From: Flavobacteriaceae bacterium
Lineage (GTDB): Bacteria > Bacteroidota > Bacteroidia > Flavobacteriales > Flavobacteriaceae
Direction of reading: 5' to 3'
Length of the DNA: 17,039 nt
NCBI GenBank assembly: GCA_021151665.1
Contig: JAGKWW010000050.1
Location: 1 to 17,039 of the forward strand
Shown here in pieces: positions 14,065 through 17,039 of the stretch. How positions within the stretch are numbered: position 1 is the stretch's first letter; each line of letters opens with the position of its first letter. A program made the position numbers and the translations under genes. A model generated the notes under the pieces. It saw only the letters and a program-made list of their open reading frames with translations. It was not told where the DNA came from and did not search any database.

Positions 14065-16434
14065 ATGAAAATATATTTTATGCTCCTGCTATTGCTGGCA
14101 GGATGCGGGTGGGCACAGGCGCAGCATACGCTTCGCGGCACAGTGTCTACACCCCAAAACCAGCCGCTTGAAGGTGCCCACGTACATATTGAGCAGTTAC
14201 ATACCGCTACTGCACCCGATGGCAGCTATGAACTCCACCCGGTTTCGGACGGCGAACACCGAGTTACACTTTCTTATATCGGCTATAAGACAATCGACAC
14301 GCTCCTGAATTTTAATAGCGACGTTGTGCTAAATGTGCTATTAAAACCCGAAACAATGCAGTTGAAGGAAGTGGTTGTCAGTTCGCGGCCGGCACAAACA
14401 CAAACGGGGCAACGCCTTAGGGGACAAGTAATAGAAAAGTACAGTGGTGCTTCCCTTGGTGATGCTTTACGCGAAATCGCGGGCGTTACCTCGCTAAAGA
14501 CAGGCAGTACAATTGTAAAGCCTGTTATCAACGGTTTGCACAGCAGCAGGGTACCGGTGATAAGCAATAATGTACGGCTCGAAGACCAGCAATGGGGTAC
14601 CGAACACGCCCCGAACCTTGACGTCAACACTGCGGGAAGCATCCTTGTAATGAAAGGAGCGCAAGCCCTGCAGTACGGTGGCGATGCTATTGGCGGACTG
14701 GTGCTTGTAGAGCCTGTCTCGGTACTTAAAGATACGCTGTTCGGGAAGACGCTGGCAACTTTCGGCTCTAACGGGCGTGGTAGCACGCTCACCTCCTCAC
14801 TCCATAAGGGAGTTGAAAAAGGCTGGGCATGGAATGCCATAGGTACGCTGAAATACATCGGCGACAGGCAGGCCCCGGATTATGTACTCTCTAATACGGG
14901 GAACAGGGAGGGTAACATCTCGGGAGATGTAAAGTATATCGGGAACCGGTATGACATCTCCGCTTACTACAGCTTTTACAATGCCACTATCGGTATCGCC
15001 ACCGCATCGCATATTGGTAATGTGTCCGACCTGGTGCGGGCTATCAACAGCGGTGTGCCAGATGTAATCAATCCTTTTACCTACAATATCAATGCGCCCA
15101 GGCAGGAAGTACAGCATCAAATTGCAAAGCTGAATTATAACCGACAGCTGAGTGACAGCGGCACGCTATCACTGCAATACGCCTTTCAGCAGAACCGACG
15201 GAAAGAATACGATCTTCGCCGTGGTGCCTTCGAAAATGTACCCGCGCTTGACCTTACGCTTACCACCCATTCGGCGCAGGCCGACTGGAAGCGTGAACAA
15301 GATAAGCTTACACTAAACGCGGGAATAGGAGGCTCACTGCAAACCAACAGCGCCAGCGCCGATACCGGTATTCGTCCGTTGATTCCGGACTATACAAAAA
15401 CGGACGGAGGGGCTTATGCTACTGCATCGTATAAAGTAACAGAACGGCTCATTGCAGATGCGGGGCTCCGGTACGACTTCTCTCACGTGGATGCCCAAAA
15501 ATATTACCAGAAAACCCGTTGGGAAAGCCTGGGGTATGAGGGCATGTATGACAACTTTATCACCGCTGATTATGGTACCCAATGGCTTACTAATCCAAAA
15601 TATACCTATCATAATATTTCGGCGTCTGCCGGGGTAAAGCAGGTGCTTAGCCGCGGCTATTCCCTTTCGGCAAATACCGGCCTGGCGGTACGCAACCCCA
15701 ATCCCTCTGAACTCTTCAGCGATGGCCTGCACCACTCCAACGCCACCATAGAATTGGGAAATCTCGGGATGCAAAAAGAAAAAGCACTGAAATTTTCCGC
15801 CACAGCGGCAAAATCTGAAGGTAGTTTTACTTTCGAAGTATCGCCTTACCTCAACAGTATTGCAGACTTTATCTACCTGCAGCCTACCGTTATTGAATAT
15901 ACCATTCGCGGTGCATTTCCGGTTTACAGCTATAAACAAACCAACGCCTTGCTTTGGGGAACAGACCTGCATGCCCAGTGGCAGGCTACTCCTCGCTTAC
16001 GGTACACCTTAAACGGAGCTTACGTGAACGGTACCGATACCCGCAGCAACCTGCCGCTTGTAGATATGCCACCACTTAATTTCCGGAACACGGCGCGCTA
16101 CACTTTTGAGAATCCCTCTGCCCTCTACGTGGAGCTGGAAAGCGAAGCGGTTTTCAGGCAAAATAGGTATCCGGACAATAACTTCTACACCGATGTGCTT
16201 ACAGATGCGGCGACCGTTTCGACACTGGTAGATATTAGCACGCCACCGGGGGGATACCAGCTGCTTAACTTTCGCTCTGGCGCCAGCTTCCGGCTGTTTG
16301 GGCTGCAGTCATCGGCGACATTCGCAGTAAGCAATCTTTTAAACACAACATACCGTGACTACCTCAACCGACAGCGTTTTTATACGGCGGAAGCGGGCCG
16401 GAATTTTACACTACAATTACGGATCAATTATTAA
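14065..16434 (+). CDS. TonB-dependent outer-membrane receptor, ZnuD-like
   Basis: A 789-residue outer-membrane transporter driven by TonB. Signal sequence residues 1-19 (MKIYFMLLLLLAGCGWAQA). A carboxypeptidase-regulatory-like domain typical of Bacteroidota follows (about 21-108, from HTLRGTVS through SYIGYKTID to LKEVVVSS). The plug domain (about 120-235) contains GDALREIAGV, VKPVINGLHSSRVPV, the WGTEHAPNLD segment and LQYGGDAIGGLVLVEPV. The rest is a 22-strand-type barrel ending in the terminal-aromatic strand FTLQLRINY. The plug pattern (PVI..L, then an HA..D segment, then YGGDAIGG) resembles zinc receptor ZnuD of Neisseria as I remember it; metal specificity is inference. ATG 14065 is preferred over a TTG at 14029. 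LAGC (11-14) would also fit a lipobox. A lipoprotein gene follows after 18 bases. Confidence 0.92.
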   Translation: MKIYFMLLLLLAGCGWAQAQHTLRGTVSTPQNQPLEGAHVHIEQLHTATAPDGSYELHPVSDGEHRVTLSYIGYKTIDTLLNFNSDVVLNVLLKPETMQLKEVVVSSRPAQTQTGQRLRGQVIEKYSGASLGDALREIAGVTSLKTGSTIVKPVINGLHSSRVPVISNNVRLEDQQWGTEHAPNLDVNTAGSILVMKGAQALQYGGDAIGGLVLVEPVSVLKDTLFGKTLATFGSNGRGSTLTSSLHKGVEKGWAWNAIGTLKYIGDRQAPDYVLSNTGNREGNISGDVKYIGNRYDISAYYSFYNATIGIATASHIGNVSDLVRAINSGVPDVINPFTYNINAPRQEVQHQIAKLNYNRQLSDSGTLSLQYAFQQNRRKEYDLRRGAFENVPALDLTLTTHSAQADWKREQDKLTLNAGIGGSLQTNSASADTGIRPLIPDYTKTDGGAYATASYKVTERLIADAGLRYDFSHVDAQKYYQKTRWESLGYEGMYDNFITADYGTQWLTNPKYTYHNISASAGVKQVLSRGYSLSANTGLAVRNPNPSELFSDGLHHSNATIELGNLGMQKEKALKFSATAAKSEGSFTFEVSPYLNSIADFIYLQPTVIEYTIRGAFPVYSYKQTNALLWGTDLHAQWQATPRLRYTLNGAYVNGTDTRSNLPLVDMPPLNFRNTARYTFENPSALYVELESEAVFRQNRYPDNNFYTDVLTDAATVSTLVDISTPPGGYQLLNFRSGASFRLFGLQSSATFAVSNLLNTTYRDYLNRQRFYTAEAGRNFTLQLRINY

Positions 16435-16452
16435 TTTTTAATACACACAATC

Positions 16453-17019
16453 ATGAAAAAAATCTTTCTATTTCTATTAGGGTCGGCACCGCTGTTCTTA
16501 ACATCATGCAGCAATGATGACACTCCTGCCTATGTAAATGAGGATGAAGTGATCACAACGGTCACTGCAACCTTTACGCCGGCTTCCGGTGGCACCGCTA
16601 TAACTTTACGTTCGCGTGATATGGACGGCGATGGCCCAACTGCCCCGGTCGTAACTGTTTCAGGGCCTTTTACCGAAGGTGTAAGCTATAACGGAACAGT
16701 TACTTTTACCAACGAGCTCACCTCCCCTGCCACGAACATTACCGATGAAATTGAAGAAGAAGGCACGCAGCACCAGCTATTTTTCCGTCAGGCGGGACTT
16801 GGCCCTTTCACTTATGCTGACACCGATGATAACGGAAGGCCGGTTGGGCTTCATTTTAACTACACAGCCACAAACGCGGCCGCAACGGGTAATCTCACCA
16901 TTACGCTGAGGCACCAGCCGGACAAAGCAGCAACTGGTGTATCGGGAGGTGATATTACGAACGCCGGTGGAAGCACCGACGCCGAAGTACAGTTCCCGGT
17001 AACAGTGACAATACCGTAA
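16453..17019 (+). CDS. Probable surface lipoprotein partnering the TonB receptor
   Basis: A 188-residue lipoprotein. The signal sequence MKKIFLFLLGSAPLFLTSC has the lipobox LTSC (16-19), with C19 as the lipidated residue. The residues after the Cys are S-N-D-D, close to the acidic lipoprotein-export signals that send lipoproteins to the cell surface in Flavobacteriaceae. The mature part is Thr-rich and beta-strand-like. It contains DMDGDGPT (about 56-63, a calcium-loop-like DxDxD), an acidic TDEIEEEGTQHQLFFRQ stretch, DTDDNGR, and strands such as GNLTITLRHQP, ending EVQFPVTVTIP. Proteins of this kind are, as I recall, catalogued under a periplasmic-binding-fold name without a proven function. 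The 18-base gap to the receptor implies co-transcription and a joint role in substrate capture. Confidence 0.85.
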   Translation: MKKIFLFLLGSAPLFLTSCSNDDTPAYVNEDEVITTVTATFTPASGGTAITLRSRDMDGDGPTAPVVTVSGPFTEGVSYNGTVTFTNELTSPATNITDEIEEEGTQHQLFFRQAGLGPFTYADTDDNGRPVGLHFNYTATNAAATGNLTITLRHQPDKAATGVSGGDITNAGGSTDAEVQFPVTVTIP

Positions 17020-17039
17020 TCTATTAATTTCCTTAATCA

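Overview
The window looks like chromosomal DNA of a member of the Bacteroidota, most likely Flavobacteriaceae. Evidence: TAnnTTTG-type -7 promoter elements in front of several genes, almost no Shine-Dalgarno sequences, a fused MurF-alanine racemase, a Bacteroidota-type secreted fibronectin/anchor-J protein, a TonB-dependent receptor with a carboxypeptidase-regulatory-like N-terminal domain, and a lipoprotein with an acidic surface-export-like signal. Core genes run at about 50-58% GC in the 60-base samples I counted, fairly high for the family. Two gene blocks (mrr and a toxin-antitoxin pair) are clearly AT-richer and look acquired.

Layout. (1) 1-1344, minus: the 5' part of a large secreted multidomain protein that runs off the left edge. 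(2) 1564-2316, plus: lpxH (lipid A synthesis), divergent from the first gene. (3) 6637-2400, minus: a tight gene string read right to left: an acidic Pro/Glu-rich protein, rsmI (16S rRNA methylation), an AT-rich Mrr-type restriction endonuclease, and recJ. The recJ frame is intact but lacks roughly 68 residues between the DHH and DHHA1 motifs. (4) 6741-13286, plus: tdk, a DUF6364-like/PIN-domain toxin-antitoxin pair with its own promoter and paired operator-like repeats, murF-alr, mscL, a zinc alcohol dehydrogenase, and asd, which has a strong promoter in front and terminators on both sides. (5) 13341-17019, plus: a small two-helix membrane protein, a His-rich membrane-anchored protein with its own near-leaderless promoter, a ZnuD-like TonB-dependent receptor, and a probably surface-exposed lipoprotein.

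How the genes fit together. Region 4 is housekeeping: nucleotide salvage, peptidoglycan precursor synthesis (D-Ala supply and D-Ala-D-Ala ligation), osmotic safety valve, and the aspartate pathway that feeds diaminopimelate. The toxin-antitoxin pair sits inside it, 5 bp before murF-alr. Region 5 reads as a candidate metal-acquisition cassette and is the best candidate here for a little-described system: a His/Cys-rich inner-membrane or periplasmic protein, an outer-membrane TonB transporter, and a partner lipoprotein. Metal specificity is inference. No tRNA, rRNA, CRISPR array, transposase or origin was seen, and no stretch over 300 bases lacks a gene.
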